NCBI GenBank assembly: GCA_963703605.1
Contig: CAVPFC010000041.1
Coordinates: forward strand, 62,001 to 126,000
Origin: DASXKD01 sp963703605
GTDB taxonomy: Bacteria > Actinomycetota > Actinomycetes > Streptosporangiales > Streptosporangiaceae
Direction of reading: 5' to 3'
DNA: 64,000 bases
Shown: in pieces, positions 25,650 to 35,125 of the stretch
Position numbering within the stretch: position 1 is the stretch's first letter
How the letters are laid out: each line of letters starts with the position of its first letter
Program-made: the position numbers and the translations under genes
The notes under the pieces: generated by a model
Database searches by the model: none
What the model was told of the DNA's origin: nothing
The model's input: the letters and a program-made list of their open reading frames with translations, nothing else

Positions 25650-26864
25650 TCAGGCGTCGCGTTGGATGGGACAGGTCATGCAGTGGCCGCCGCCGCGGCC
25701 CTTGCCCAGCTCGAACCCCTCGATCGTGATCACTTCGATCCCGGCCTTGCGCAGCGCGGTGTTGGTGCCGGAGTTGCGTTCGTAGGCGACGACCACGCCG
25801 GGTTCGAGAGCGACGACGTTGTTGCCGTCGTCCCACTGCTCGCGCTCGGCCTCGAAGGTGTCCCCGCCGGTCTCGATGACGCGCATCTTGTCCACGCCCA
25901 GCGCCTTGGCCATCAGCTCCGGCAGCGTGCCGTGCAGTTCCTCGCTCACCGGCTGCTCCGGGGAGTCACCAGGCTTGATCGCCCAGATCCGCGCCCCGTA
26001 CACCACCTGCGGGAACAGGGTGACCAGGTCCCGGTCGCACATCGTGATGACCGTGTCCAAGTGCATGTAGCTGCGCGACTTGGGCAGGTGCACGGCCAGC
26101 ACCTGCTTGGCCGCCCCGGCCTTGAACAGCGACCGGGCGATCCACACCACCGCCTGCGGTGTGGTGCGCTCGCCCATGCCGATCATCACGGTGCCGTTGC
26201 CGATCGGCTGCACGTCCCCGCCTTCGACGTGACAGCGGCCCCAGTTCTCGTCCGTGCCGCCGAGCCAGACCGGGAACTCCTCGGCCGCGAAGATCGGGTG
26301 GAACCGGTAGATCGTTTCCATGATCATCGTTTCCGGCATGCGGGCCGGCTTGGTCATCGGGTTGATCGTGACCCCGTTGAAGATCCAGCACGACGGATCC
26401 CGCTGGAACAAGAAGTTCGGCAGCGGCGGCAACAGCATCGTGGTGGGGTCGGCGGACTTCCACAGCAGGCCAGCGTCTTGGTTGACGTCGGCCCGGGTCA
26501 TGCCACCGATCAGGAATTCCGCCACCGTCGGCGGGTCCGCCGTCCCGACCCATTCGCGGGCCCGCCGCGAGCCGGTGATCCCGACCTGCCGCTCGCTCAG
26601 GATGTGGTCGCTGACCCAGTCCTTGGCCTCGGGCTTGACGAGCGCCTCGGCCAGCAGTTGCTCGGCGAGGAAGACCTCGATACCCCGCTCGCGCATCACC
26701 TCGACGAACATGTCGTGCTCAGCCTTGGCCCTGGCCACCCAGATCACGTCATCGAACAGCAGTTCCTCGGCGTTCGACGGGGTCAGCCGCGTGTGCTCCA
26801 GGCCTGGCCGGTGCACCATGACCCTGCGCAGCCTGCCTACTTCCGAATACACTCCCAGCGCCAT
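25650..26864 (-). CDS. arcA: Arginine deiminase
   Basis: Hydrolyses arginine to citrulline and ammonia, the first step of the ATP-yielding arginine deiminase pathway. About 404 residues. Catalytic landmarks are FQRDPSCW, the Glu-Asp in HVEGGDV, the histidine in MHLDT, and the nucleophilic cysteine in GGGHCMTCP at the C-terminus. ATG at 26864 (MALGVYSEVG) has GGAGG five bases upstream. It is divergent from the SulP transporter; the spacer holds a 56-bp palindrome made of two regulon sites. ArcC lies 3 kb away on the other strand. Confidence 0.97.
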   Translation of the reverse strand: MALGVYSEVGRLRRVMVHRPGLEHTRLTPSNAEELLFDDVIWVARAKAEHDMFVEVMRERGIEVFLAEQLLAEALVKPEAKDWVSDHILSERQVGITGSRRAREWVGTADPPTVAEFLIGGMTRADVNQDAGLLWKSADPTTMLLPPLPNFLFQRDPSCWIFNGVTINPMTKPARMPETMIMETIYRFHPIFAAEEFPVWLGGTDENWGRCHVEGGDVQPIGNGTVMIGMGERTTPQAVVWIARSLFKAGAAKQVLAVHLPKSRSYMHLDTVITMCDRDLVTLFPQVVYGARIWAIKPGDSPEQPVSEELHGTLPELMAKALGVDKMRVIETGGDTFEAEREQWDDGNNVVALEPGVVVAYERNSGTNTALRKAGIEVITIEGFELGKGRGGGHCMTCPIQRDA

Positions 26865-26935
26865 CGCGGCCTCCTCGCTCCTCAACTCGACGGGCCGGTC
26901 CGTGGGTTTTGAGCGTGCCTGGCGGCGGGAGCCGT

Positions 26936-26991
26936 GTCGTCACCCATTCCTGGGTGATCCGCCGGCGGATCACCCAGGAATGGGTGACGAC
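26936..26991. promoter_or_regulatory. Perfect 56-bp palindrome holding two TCACCC-N6-GGGTGA sites
   Basis: The 28 bases at 26936-26963 are the exact reverse complement of 26964-26991. Each arm contains one 18-bp dyad: TCACCCATTCCTGGGTGA at 26940-26957 and TCACCCAGGAATGGGTGA at 26970-26987. The first is 76 bases from the arcA start and the second 35 bases from the SulP start. It looks like a shared activator or repressor region for divergent transcription, and could also form a cruciform. Confidence 0.8.
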
Positions 26992-27021
26992 CTCCCGGCA
27001 AGGCCCCTCCACGCTGGAAGG

Positions 27022-28746
27022 GTGGTCAAGCTCGCGCGCGGCCTGAGCCTCTCGTCGTTCCGGCGCGAGTGGCTGGCCAAGGACGTCCTTGCCGGGGTCG
27101 TGCTCACGACCCTGCTGGTCCCGCAGGGCATGGCCTACGCGGAACTGGCCGGCCTGCCCCCGATCACCGGCCTGTACACGTCCATCCTGTGCCTGCTCGG
27201 TTACGCGGTGGCCGGTCCGTCCCGCATTCTGGTGCTTGGCCCGGACTCCTCGCTCGGCCCGATGATCGCCGCAACGATCCTGCCGCTGATCGCCGCCAAG
27301 GGGGATCCGAAGCGGGCCATCGCCCTGGCGTCGATGCTCGCGATCATGGTGGCGGCGATCATGATCGTGGCGGGCGTGGCGAAGCTCGGCTTCATCGCCG
27401 ACCTGATCTCCAAGCCGACGATGATCGGTTACATGAACGGCCTGGCGCTCACGATCCTGGTCGGGCAGTTGCCCAAGCTGTTCGGGTTCAAGATCGACGC
27501 CGAGGGCCTCATTCGCGAGTTCGCCGAGTTCGTCAAGGGACTCGCACACGGCGAGGCGGTTGCCGCCGCGGCCGTGGTGGGGATCGCCGGAATCGTGCTG
27601 ATCCTGGTGCTGCAACGCTGGCTGCCCAAGGTCCCGGCCGTGCTCATCATGGTCGTGCTGGCGATCGCCGCCACCTCGGTGTTCGATCTGGCCTCCCACG
27701 GCGTGAGCCTGGTGGGGGTGCTCCCCAAAGGCTTCCCGCCGCTTACGCTTCCGCACGTAGGCCTGCACGATCTCGGGCCGCTGATCGGCGGGGCGCTGGG
27801 GATCGCCCTGGTCTCGCTCGCCGACACGATCTCCACCGCGACGGCGTTCGCGGCCCGTACCGGGCAGGAGATCGACGGTAACGGCGAGATGATCGGCATC
27901 GGCGTGGCGAACCTGGCCGCCGGCCTCTTCCAGGGCTTCCCGGTCAGCACGAGCGGGTCGCGAACCGCGGTGGCGGAGCGGGCAGGTGCGAAGACCCAGC
28001 TCACCGGCGTCACCGGTGCCGTTCTGATCATCCTCATGATCGTGCTGGTCCCGGGCCTGTTCCGTAACCTGCCACAGCCCGCGCTGGCCGCCGTGGTGAT
28101 CACCGCGTCGCTGTCCCTCGCCGATATCCCCGGAACGGTGCGGCTGTGGCGGCAGCGCAAGGCGGAGTTCCTGCTCTCGATCGCGGCCTTTCTCGGCGTC
28201 GCCCTGCTGGGGGTGCTGCCCGGGATCGCGATCGCGGTCGGGTTGTCGATTCTCAACGTGTTCCGGCGAGCGTGGTGGCCCTACGACACCGTGCTCGGGC
28301 GGGTGGACGGGCTGGCGGGTTACCACGACACCCGCACCTATCCCGGCGCGAGCCAGCTACCGGGCCTGGTTATCTACCGGTTCGACGCTCCGCTGTTCTT
28401 CGCCAACGCCAAGACGTTCCGCGACGAGGTCCAGCGGCTCGCCGCGGCCGAGCCGAAGCCCCGCTGGATCGTCATCGCGGCCGAGCCGGTGACGGACGTG
28501 GACACCACCGCGTCCGACGTGCTGGAGGACCTGGACGAGGCGCTGAACGCCCAGGGTGTTTCCCTGGTGTTCGCCGAGCTCAAGGACCCGGTGCGGAGCA
28601 AGATCGAGCGCTACGGGCTGACCCGCACGATCGACCCCCGCCATTTCTTCCCGACCGTAGGCGCCGCCGTCAGCGCTTTCCGGCAGGAAACGGGCGCCGA
28701 ATGGGACGCCGGCCCCAGCCAGCCACGCGATATCCCCGCGCCGTAG
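27022..28746 (+). CDS. SulP-family anion transporter with STAS domain
   Basis: Inner-membrane SLC26/SulP carrier of about 574 residues, for sulfate, bicarbonate or another anion. The signature lies early (VLTTLLVPQGMAYAELAGLP), ten or more hydrophobic segments follow, and the C-terminus is a STAS domain (PGLVIYRFDAPLFFANAKTF, then DTTASDVLEDLDEAL). The start is uncertain: GTG at 27022 has GGAAGG directly adjacent, and an ATG upstream would lie inside the palindrome. It shares its upstream region with arcA and is probably in the same regulon. Confidence 0.92.
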   Translation: MVKLARGLSLSSFRREWLAKDVLAGVVLTTLLVPQGMAYAELAGLPPITGLYTSILCLLGYAVAGPSRILVLGPDSSLGPMIAATILPLIAAKGDPKRAIALASMLAIMVAAIMIVAGVAKLGFIADLISKPTMIGYMNGLALTILVGQLPKLFGFKIDAEGLIREFAEFVKGLAHGEAVAAAAVVGIAGIVLILVLQRWLPKVPAVLIMVVLAIAATSVFDLASHGVSLVGVLPKGFPPLTLPHVGLHDLGPLIGGALGIALVSLADTISTATAFAARTGQEIDGNGEMIGIGVANLAAGLFQGFPVSTSGSRTAVAERAGAKTQLTGVTGAVLIILMIVLVPGLFRNLPQPALAAVVITASLSLADIPGTVRLWRQRKAEFLLSIAAFLGVALLGVLPGIAIAVGLSILNVFRRAWWPYDTVLGRVDGLAGYHDTRTYPGASQLPGLVIYRFDAPLFFANAKTFRDEVQRLAAAEPKPRWIVIAAEPVTDVDTTASDVLEDLDEALNAQGVSLVFAELKDPVRSKIERYGLTRTIDPRHFFPTVGAAVSAFRQETGAEWDAGPSQPRDIPAP

Positions 28747-28827
28747 GACGCCTTCTCCCGGCCGCCGCCGGGCGGGCATGATTGCCGCCTCACAGCGGCC
28801 GGTGCGGCGTGATCTGTGGGAGATCAG

Positions 28828-29046
28828 TCATTGCTCGGGTGGGCGGGCCACCAGACTCACGTCGATCACCTTGAGCCCCAGGCCACTGATTCGTTCGATG
28901 AGCCCGGAGAGGGCTCCCTGGTCTGGCAGGTCGGCACGAAGGGTCGTGGTCCCCGGGCCGATGATGATCTCGCAGTCGTCGAACTCTGCCGATAGCGTGC
29001 TGCCCGCTTGACCCAAGAAGGTGATCTCATAGGTCTGTGATCGCAC
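28828..29046 (-). CDS. Small conserved-type protein (72 residues)
   Basis: RSQTYEITFLGQAGSTLSAE begins a compact alpha/beta protein ending GLGLKVIDVSLVARPP. I do not recognise a named family; the beta-strand with IGPGTTTLRADLPDQGALSG and an amphipathic helix suggests an ACT- or ferredoxin-like small fold. GTG at 29046 is the best start. A TCACCC-N6-GGGTGA site lies 71 bases upstream, so it belongs to the island's regulon. Confidence 0.65.
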   Translation of the reverse strand: MRSQTYEITFLGQAGSTLSAEFDDCEIIIGPGTTTLRADLPDQGALSGLIERISGLGLKVIDVSLVARPPEQ

Positions 29047-29116
29047 TGGGGTGATGCCTCGCAGTCCGCTTGTTCGTTGCGTCCTGCCAGCGTTGCGCCG
29101 GACATGACCTGCGTCA

Positions 29117-29134
29117 TCACCCATTCGCGGGTGA
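29117..29134. promoter_or_regulatory. TCACCC-N6-GGGTGA site upstream of the 72-residue protein
   Basis: TCACCCATTCGCGGGTGA. It is 71 bases from the start of the minus-strand small gene. The rest of the 400-base spacer (29047-29449) contains a second such site near the permease gene; between them I see no gene. Confidence 0.75.
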
Positions 29135-29332
29135 CCCGTTAGTGACCAGGGAGCGACCGGCAGGCGGCCGGGGCCAACCGGCACCCGGCACCACCGCGCG
29201 CGCTGGCGCCACGACCGCCGCCGCCACGTGGACGCCGCGGCGGGGATTCGAACGGGATTTCTTCACCGTCGGCTAGCTGCGCGTTCTTACCGGCCTCGCC
29301 CGGACGGCGGCATCGCGGGCCGCGAACGGGGT

Positions 29333-29350
29333 TCACCCTCCGAAGGGTGA
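29333..29350. promoter_or_regulatory. TCACCC-N6-GGGTGA site upstream of the permease/arcC unit
   Basis: TCACCCTCCGAAGGGTGA, about 100 bases before the ATG at 29450. It would control the permease remnant, carbamate kinase, second permease and ATPase genes, which follow with overlaps or very short gaps. Confidence 0.75.
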
Positions 29351-29449
29351 CGACACCCCCCGCACGGGTCAATCACGATACGGGCACCGCCTCCGACAGG
29401 GAGCGGCAGCCAACGACGGCCTATGCAGTACGGCGGCCGGGGGAGAACG

Positions 29450-29971
29450 ATGACGGACAAGGTCCAGGTCTCCGGGGCTCCCCCCGGAACTCCTGGCAAG
29501 CCAGCCGAGGGAGAACAGCCGCATCAGTTCGGGCTGACCGCGGCGATGGCGCTGATCGTCGGCCTGTTCTACATCTCCAGCGCCAACTTCCACCCGTGGA
29601 ACGTCAGCGGCGAAAGCACGATCTCCGCGATCGGCGGCGGGATGGCCATCGCGCTGTTCAGCTACCTGGGGGTCGAGACCGCCGCGGTGGCCGCCGCGAA
29701 GGTCCGCAACCCCGACCGCAACATCCTGGGCGCGAACGGCCCGACGGTGTTCACCACGCTGGTGCTGATGACCGGTATCACCTCGGCGATCCCGTACGCC
29801 TTCTCCGCGCTGGCGCAGCTCAAGTGGCGGTGGATCGACCACAGGACGCTGCAAACGCCGCGGTTGGCCCGGGACATGATCGTCGCCGCGCTCGCGCTGG
29901 TGTTCTCGATTCTGTTCATCGTCTACTCGCGCAACACCGGCCACAGCTTCTGGGTTACCCGGGAGGCTTGA
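29450..29971 (+). CDS. APC-family permease reduced by an internal deletion (arcD-like position)
   Basis: Only 173 residues, but the pieces match separate parts of a 12-helix amino acid permease. The middle region FHPWNVSGES, MAIALFSYLGVETAAVAAAK and VRNPDRN is joined directly to the late region TVFTTLVLMTGITSAIPYAF, then the last helix DMIVAALALVFSILFIVYSR. The N-terminal helices and the stretch between are gone while the frame stayed open. ATG at 29450 has GGGGGAG just upstream. An arginine/ornithine exchanger is expected beside arcC; this relic probably was one and cannot transport in the usual way. Confidence 0.7.
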   Translation: MTDKVQVSGAPPGTPGKPAEGEQPHQFGLTAAMALIVGLFYISSANFHPWNVSGESTISAIGGGMAIALFSYLGVETAAVAAAKVRNPDRNILGANGPTVFTTLVLMTGITSAIPYAFSALAQLKWRWIDHRTLQTPRLARDMIVAALALVFSILFIVYSRNTGHSFWVTREA

Positions 29972-29972
29972 C

Positions 29973-30965
29973 ATGCGAATAGTCATCGCGCTGGGTGGTA
30001 ATGCCCTGTTGCGGCGCTCGGACCCGATGACCACGGAGGTTCAGCGGAAGAACATCAGGATAGCGGCGCTGGCTATCGCCCCTCTGGCCGTAAAGCACAG
30101 CATTGTCGTTGTCCACGGCAATGGCCCGCAGGTTGGCTTGCTGTCCTTGCAGGCCGAGTCCTACCGCGGCGCCGAGCCGTATCCGCTGGACGTCCTGGAC
30201 GCGGGTACCCAGGGGATGATCGGCTACCTGATCCAGCAGGAGCTCAGGGGCCTCCTGCCGTCGGAGCGCCAGGTGGCGACGCTGCTGACCATGATCGTGG
30301 TGGACCCGGACGACCCGGCGTTCACCCGGCCGACGAAGTTCGTCGGCCCGATCTACCCCAAGCAGGCCGCCGACAAGCTGGCCGCCGAGAAGGGCTGGGC
30401 GTTCCGGCAGGACGGTGACAGCTGGCGGCGAGTGGTGCCCTCGCCCGAGCCGCGGCGCATCGTGGAGATCCAGCCGATCGGCTGGCTGCTGGAGCGGGGC
30501 GCGGTGGTCATCTGCGCGGGCGGCGGCGGCATTCCCACCACGTACCCGTCCGGTCCCGGCGCACTGACGGGCGTCGAAGCGGTCATCGACAAGGATCTGG
30601 CCAGCGAACTGCTGGCCGAGGACATCGGCGCGGACCTGTTCCTGATGGCAACCGACGTGGATGGCGTCTACCTCGACTGGGGCACGCCGGAGGCCAGGCG
30701 GCTGGGCCAGGTGACCCCGGAGGAACTGGAAAGCCACCAGTTCGCGGCCGGGTCCATGGGCCCGAAGGTCAAGGCCGCGGTCCGGTTCGTGACGAAAACC
30801 GGCAGGCGGGCGGCCATCGGGTCGCTCGACGACATCGACGCGATCGTGGCGGGGGCCGCGGGCACCATCGTCGCGCCCGGGCAGGTACCGGGCGGCGATC
30901 CCTCCGACGGCGCCCGGCGGGGAGATGCTGCGCCGGCGGACGGCGCCGGAAGGGCCAGACCATGA
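29973..30965 (+). CDS. arcC: Carbamate kinase
   Basis: Makes ATP from carbamoyl phosphate and ADP, the energy-yielding last step of the arginine deiminase pathway. Length 330 residues. Motifs are ALGGNALL at the start, VVHGNGPQVG, CAGGGGIP, DKDLASELLAEDIGAD and FLMATDVDGV. ATG at 29973 has GGGAGG upstream, and the previous stop is one base away. The C-terminal 30 residues are a Gly/Ala-rich tail not needed for the fold. Its stop overlaps the next permease start (ATGA). Confidence 0.95.
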   Translation: MRIVIALGGNALLRRSDPMTTEVQRKNIRIAALAIAPLAVKHSIVVVHGNGPQVGLLSLQAESYRGAEPYPLDVLDAGTQGMIGYLIQQELRGLLPSERQVATLLTMIVVDPDDPAFTRPTKFVGPIYPKQAADKLAAEKGWAFRQDGDSWRRVVPSPEPRRIVEIQPIGWLLERGAVVICAGGGGIPTTYPSGPGALTGVEAVIDKDLASELLAEDIGADLFLMATDVDGVYLDWGTPEARRLGQVTPEELESHQFAAGSMGPKVKAAVRFVTKTGRRAAIGSLDDIDAIVAGAAGTIVAPGQVPGGDPSDGARRGDAAPADGAGRARP

Positions 30966-32329
30966 GCCAGGACGTGGGCCCCGGCGGGGGCGGGCCCACG
31001 GCCGCGCAGGGCAGCGGGCCTGCCGCGGACGCGACGCCGGTCAAGCACCTGAACGTGCGCCAGGCGGCGTTCATCGGCGTGGGCGCGATGGTGGGTGCGG
31101 GGATCTTCGCGCTGCTGGGCGCGGCCGGTGAGGTGGCCGGGTCGGCGGTGTGGCTGTCGTTCCTAATCGCCGGGATTATCGCGGGGCTGCAGGGCTACTC
31201 CTTCGCCAAGCTCGGCGCCCGGTACCCCAGCGCCGGGGGGCTGCTCGAATACGTCGCCAAAGGATTCGGCGACGGGCATTTCACCGGGATCACCGCCTGG
31301 CTGACCTACTGGGCCAACGCCATCGTGACCGCGATGGTCGCGGTCTCGTTCGGCAGCTACGCCAGCTCCATGCTCACCGGGGGAGAGAGCGCCGTCTGGA
31401 TCAAGGTGTTCGCGGCGCTGATCATTATCGTGATGACCCTGGTGAACATCGTCGGGTCGCAGCTCGTCGCCAGGGCGCAGACGGTGATCGTCTACATCGT
31501 GCTGGGGATCCTCACCCTGTTCGCGGTGGTCACGCTGGCCAACCTGAACCCGCACCTGCTGGCGCCGTCAGGGTACCCGCCGCTGAAAGACATCATCTCC
31601 AGCGTGGCGCTGACGTTCTTCGCCTTCCTCGGCTTCGGCATCATCACCTTCACCGCCAAAGACCTCGCCAAGCCCTCCCGCCAGCTGCCACGGGCGATGT
31701 ACCTGGCGCTCGGGATCGCCACCGTCATCTACATCGCCATCGCCCTTGGCGTGTTCGGCACGCTCACCGTGGACAAGGTGATCTCCTCCGGCGGCACCGC
31801 GCTGGCGGTCGCCGCCGAGCCCGCGCTCGGCAAAGCTGGCTACTGGCTGATGAGCATCACGGCGCTGTTCGCCACCGCCGGGGCCACCAACGCCGGCCTG
31901 TACCCGGCACCGGGGCTGAGCGAGCGGCTGGCCGAAACCGGGCAGTTCCCGCCGCTGATGGCGCGGAAGTTCGGCGGGCGCGCCTCGGCCGGGCTGCTGC
32001 TCCAGGCCGGGGTGTGCCTGGTGCTTGCCGTCGTGTTCAAGCTGGACTCGATCGCCTCCATCGGCAGCGCCGTCGCCCTGCTGATCTTCACCCTGATCAC
32101 CGTGGCTCACCTGCGCATCCGGACTGAGACCGGCGCCAGCACACCGGTGCTGGTGATCGCGATCGCCGCCGCCGCCGTCGTCCTGGTGACGTTCGTGTTC
32201 ACCACCCTGATCCACGAGCCAGCCTCCATCGTCGCGCTGCTAGGCGTTCTTCTGCTCAGCATCGGCCTGGACTACGGCTGGAAACGGATCCGGGCCGGCC
32301 GCACCGGACATGTCCAAGTCGCGCATTAG
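30962..32329 (+). CDS. APC-superfamily amino acid permease
   Basis: Membrane carrier of 455 residues with about twelve helices. The family opening is AAFIGVGAMVGAGIFALLGA after a 30-residue cytosolic N-terminus, and PSAGGLLEYVAKGFGDG follows; KDLAKPSRQLPRAMYLALG marks the middle loop. It overlaps arcC by four bases, so it may supply arginine or export ornithine in place of the damaged permease upstream. Substrate is inferred from context only. Confidence 0.9.
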   Translation: MSQDVGPGGGGPTAAQGSGPAADATPVKHLNVRQAAFIGVGAMVGAGIFALLGAAGEVAGSAVWLSFLIAGIIAGLQGYSFAKLGARYPSAGGLLEYVAKGFGDGHFTGITAWLTYWANAIVTAMVAVSFGSYASSMLTGGESAVWIKVFAALIIIVMTLVNIVGSQLVARAQTVIVYIVLGILTLFAVVTLANLNPHLLAPSGYPPLKDIISSVALTFFAFLGFGIITFTAKDLAKPSRQLPRAMYLALGIATVIYIAIALGVFGTLTVDKVISSGGTALAVAAEPALGKAGYWLMSITALFATAGATNAGLYPAPGLSERLAETGQFPPLMARKFGGRASAGLLLQAGVCLVLAVVFKLDSIASIGSAVALLIFTLITVAHLRIRTETGASTPVLVIAIAAAAVVLVTFVFTTLIHEPASIVALLGVLLLSIGLDYGWKRIRAGRTGHVQVAH

Positions 32330-32344
32330 TTCATGGGAGCAGAG

Positions 32345-35125
32345 ATGACAACAACCAAACCTCCCTCCGAGCACGTCGCCTGGTACGCGCTCTCAACCGA
32401 CGAAGCGGCCAGGGCGCTGGACGTCGATTCGGGCCAGGGCCTGGACGCCGGTGAGGTGACGCAGCGGCTAGCCCAGTACGGGCCCAACGAGCTGCCGACG
32501 GAGCCGCCGCCGAGCGTCTGGGTGGTGGCGCGGGGGCAGCTGACCAACCCGATGAACATCATGCTGCTGATCGTTGGCGGGGCGAGCATCGCCATCGGGC
32601 AGGTGCCAACGGCGGTGGTGGTGCTGGCACTGGTGACGTTCAACGTCGTCATGGGCTCGAGCCAGGAGCTCAAGGCGCGGGCCAGCGTGGCGGCGCTGGC
32701 CGGGCTCCAGGTGCCCCGGGCCCGGGTCCGGCGATCCGGCCAGGTCGAGGAGGTCGAGTCCGTCAAGCTCGTGCCCGGCGACATAGGCCTGATCGAGGCC
32801 GGTGATGTCGTCCCGGCGGACGGGAGAATCCTCTCCTCTGCCACCCTCGAGGTGCAGGAGGCCGCGCTCACCGGCGAGAGCGCGCCGGTGTCCAAGGACC
32901 GGCTGGCGCTGCCGGAGGGTGAGGTCCCGCTCGGGGACCGGACGAACCTGGTGTTCCAGAACACGCAGGTCACCCGCGGCTCGGCGATGTTCGTGGTGAC
33001 CGCGACCGGCGCGACGACCGAGATGGGCCAGATCGCCGGCATGGTCACCGCCACCAAGCGGTCCCGTTCGCCGCTGCAGCGGGAGCTTGACGGCATGACC
33101 AAGGTGTTCGGCATGGTCGCCTGGCTGGCCGTGGCGGTGATCGCCATCTTCGGCATCGTGCGGGGCCAGGACCTCGCGACGCTCGTGCTGTTGTGCGTCT
33201 CGACCGCGATCGCGTCGATTCCGGTGGGCCTGCCGACCTTCGTGCAGACGATGCTGTCGTCCGGGGCGCAGCGCCTGGCCGAGTCGAAGGCGGTGGTCAA
33301 GTCGCTGTCCGACGTCGAGACCCTCGGCGGGACGACGGTCATCAACAGCGACAAGACCGGCACGCTGACGATGAACGCGATGACGGCGACCACGATGCTG
33401 GCCGGCGGAGAGTGGTTCAAGATCGAGGGTCCCGGCTACAAGAAGGCGGGCGCGGTCCTAGGCCCGGCGGGCGCGGCGGCGCCGGACTTCCACCGCCTGG
33501 CCCTGGGCCTGACATTGTGCACCGACGCTACCGTCGGCGACGACGAGTCGGTCATCGGTGACCCTACGGAAGCGGCATTCGTGGTGCTCGCCGCGAAAAT
33601 GGGCGTCGACGCCGGGGAGACCCGCGACGCTATCCCCCGGCGCGCCGAAGTGCCGTTCGATTCCGAGTACAAGTTCATGGCCACGTTCCACGACCGCCCC
33701 GAGTGGGGCGCCGGCGGGATCCTCAGGCAGCCGCACTTCGCCACCGTGAAGGGCGCGCCCGACGTGGTCGTAGACCACTGCAGCCACGTGCTGTGGCACG
33801 GCGAGCAGGTGCCGATCGGTACCGTCAGGAACGAGGTCCTGGCCGCCAACCGCCAGCTCTCCGAGCGCGGGCTGCGGGTGCTCGCGTTCGCCGCCCGTGA
33901 CCTCGGCGACGCCGAGATGTCCGCCGCGATAGCCGACCCCATGGCCGCCGTCACCGATCTCACCCTGGTCGCGCTGGTCGGGATCATGGACCCGCTCCGC
34001 ACCGAGGCCAAGGACGCGGTACAGATCGCCCTCAAGGCCGGCATCGACGTGCGGATGATCACCGGCGATCACACCGTGACGGCACGCGCTATCGCGGACG
34101 AGCTCGGGCTCGGGCCCGGCGTGATCACCGGCACCGAGCTGCAGCACCTGCCGGATCCCGAAGTGGTCGAGCGGCTGCCAGCGCTGCACGTGTTCGGCCG
34201 GGTGGCGCCCGAGGACAAGCTGCGGCTGGCCCGGCTCATGCAGGAGTCCGGTGAAGTGGTCGCGATGACCGGAGACGCGGTCAACGACGCCGCGGCGCTC
34301 AAGCAGGCCGACATCGGCGTGGCCATGGGCAGCGGCTCTGAGGTCTCCAAACAGGCCGCGAAGATCGTGCTGACCGACGACAACTTCGCCACCCTGGTGC
34401 GCGCCGTCGACCTGGGCCGCGACATCTACCGGCGGATCACCTCCTACGTCAAGCTGCAGCTGACGATCCTGTCCTCGGTGCTGCAGCTGATGGTCTACGC
34501 CACGATCTTCAACATCAACTCCGGCATCGCCCTGTTCCCGCTGCAGCTGCTGTTCTGCAAGTTCTTCATCGTCATCACGGTGGTGATCGGCTTCATCGCC
34601 GACGTTCCCGACCCCAGCGTGATGCACCGGCCGCCGCGCAAACCCGGCACGAAGATCGTCAACACACCCCAGCTCATCCGCTGGTTCGTCAGCGGCCTGC
34701 TGACGTCGGTCATCGCCCTCTGCGTGCTCGCCTTCGGGCCCGGCAATCCAAGCACGAAACACGCGTCGGTCTCCATGACCATGGCCTTCGCCATCGTCTC
34801 GCTGAGCGCGGTCAACCTCGGGCTCGTGATGCGGCGCGAACGCGAGCCGGCCTGGTCGCCGCCGGTCTTCCCGTACCTGGGCTGGATCATCCTCGGCTGG
34901 ATCCTCACCTGGGCCGCCGTGGAACTGGGCATGCTCCAGCGCCTGCTGAACACCGAGTCGCTGACCGGCAGGCAGTGGCTGGTCGTGCTCGGCCTGTCGC
35001 TCGTCACGCCGCTGGCGGTCGGGGTGGACAAGGCCATCCAGCTGCGCAGGGACGGGAGAAAGCAGAGCACCCAGGCGAGCCAGGAAGTCAACGCCAAGCC
35101 AGTTAACCAGGCAACTGCCGGATGA
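32345..35125 (+). CDS. P-type cation-transporting ATPase (P2/P3-like)
   Basis: Ion pump of about 926 residues. The actuator motif is ALTGES, the phosphorylation site is INSDKTGTLTMNAM, and the hinge is MTGDAVNDAAALKQADIGVA. The N-terminal cation-ATPase domain and about ten helices are present. A proton or Ca/Mg-type pump is likely; ion ligands cannot be assigned safely. ATG at 32345 has GGGAG six bases upstream. It follows the permease by 15 bases and overlaps the next small gene (GATGA), so it belongs to the arcC transcription unit. Confidence 0.92.
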   Translation: MTTTKPPSEHVAWYALSTDEAARALDVDSGQGLDAGEVTQRLAQYGPNELPTEPPPSVWVVARGQLTNPMNIMLLIVGGASIAIGQVPTAVVVLALVTFNVVMGSSQELKARASVAALAGLQVPRARVRRSGQVEEVESVKLVPGDIGLIEAGDVVPADGRILSSATLEVQEAALTGESAPVSKDRLALPEGEVPLGDRTNLVFQNTQVTRGSAMFVVTATGATTEMGQIAGMVTATKRSRSPLQRELDGMTKVFGMVAWLAVAVIAIFGIVRGQDLATLVLLCVSTAIASIPVGLPTFVQTMLSSGAQRLAESKAVVKSLSDVETLGGTTVINSDKTGTLTMNAMTATTMLAGGEWFKIEGPGYKKAGAVLGPAGAAAPDFHRLALGLTLCTDATVGDDESVIGDPTEAAFVVLAAKMGVDAGETRDAIPRRAEVPFDSEYKFMATFHDRPEWGAGGILRQPHFATVKGAPDVVVDHCSHVLWHGEQVPIGTVRNEVLAANRQLSERGLRVLAFAARDLGDAEMSAAIADPMAAVTDLTLVALVGIMDPLRTEAKDAVQIALKAGIDVRMITGDHTVTARAIADELGLGPGVITGTELQHLPDPEVVERLPALHVFGRVAPEDKLRLARLMQESGEVVAMTGDAVNDAAALKQADIGVAMGSGSEVSKQAAKIVLTDDNFATLVRAVDLGRDIYRRITSYVKLQLTILSSVLQLMVYATIFNINSGIALFPLQLLFCKFFIVITVVIGFIADVPDPSVMHRPPRKPGTKIVNTPQLIRWFVSGLLTSVIALCVLAFGPGNPSTKHASVSMTMAFAIVSLSAVNLGLVMRREREPAWSPPVFPYLGWIILGWILTWAAVELGMLQRLLNTESLTGRQWLVVLGLSLVTPLAVGVDKAIQLRRDGRKQSTQASQEVNAKPVNQATAG

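Noticed and set aside
29230..29260. GGATTCGAAC, like a tRNA T-loop
   Set aside because: The flanking bases do not form a five-pair T-stem and no acceptor, D or anticodon arms can be drawn.
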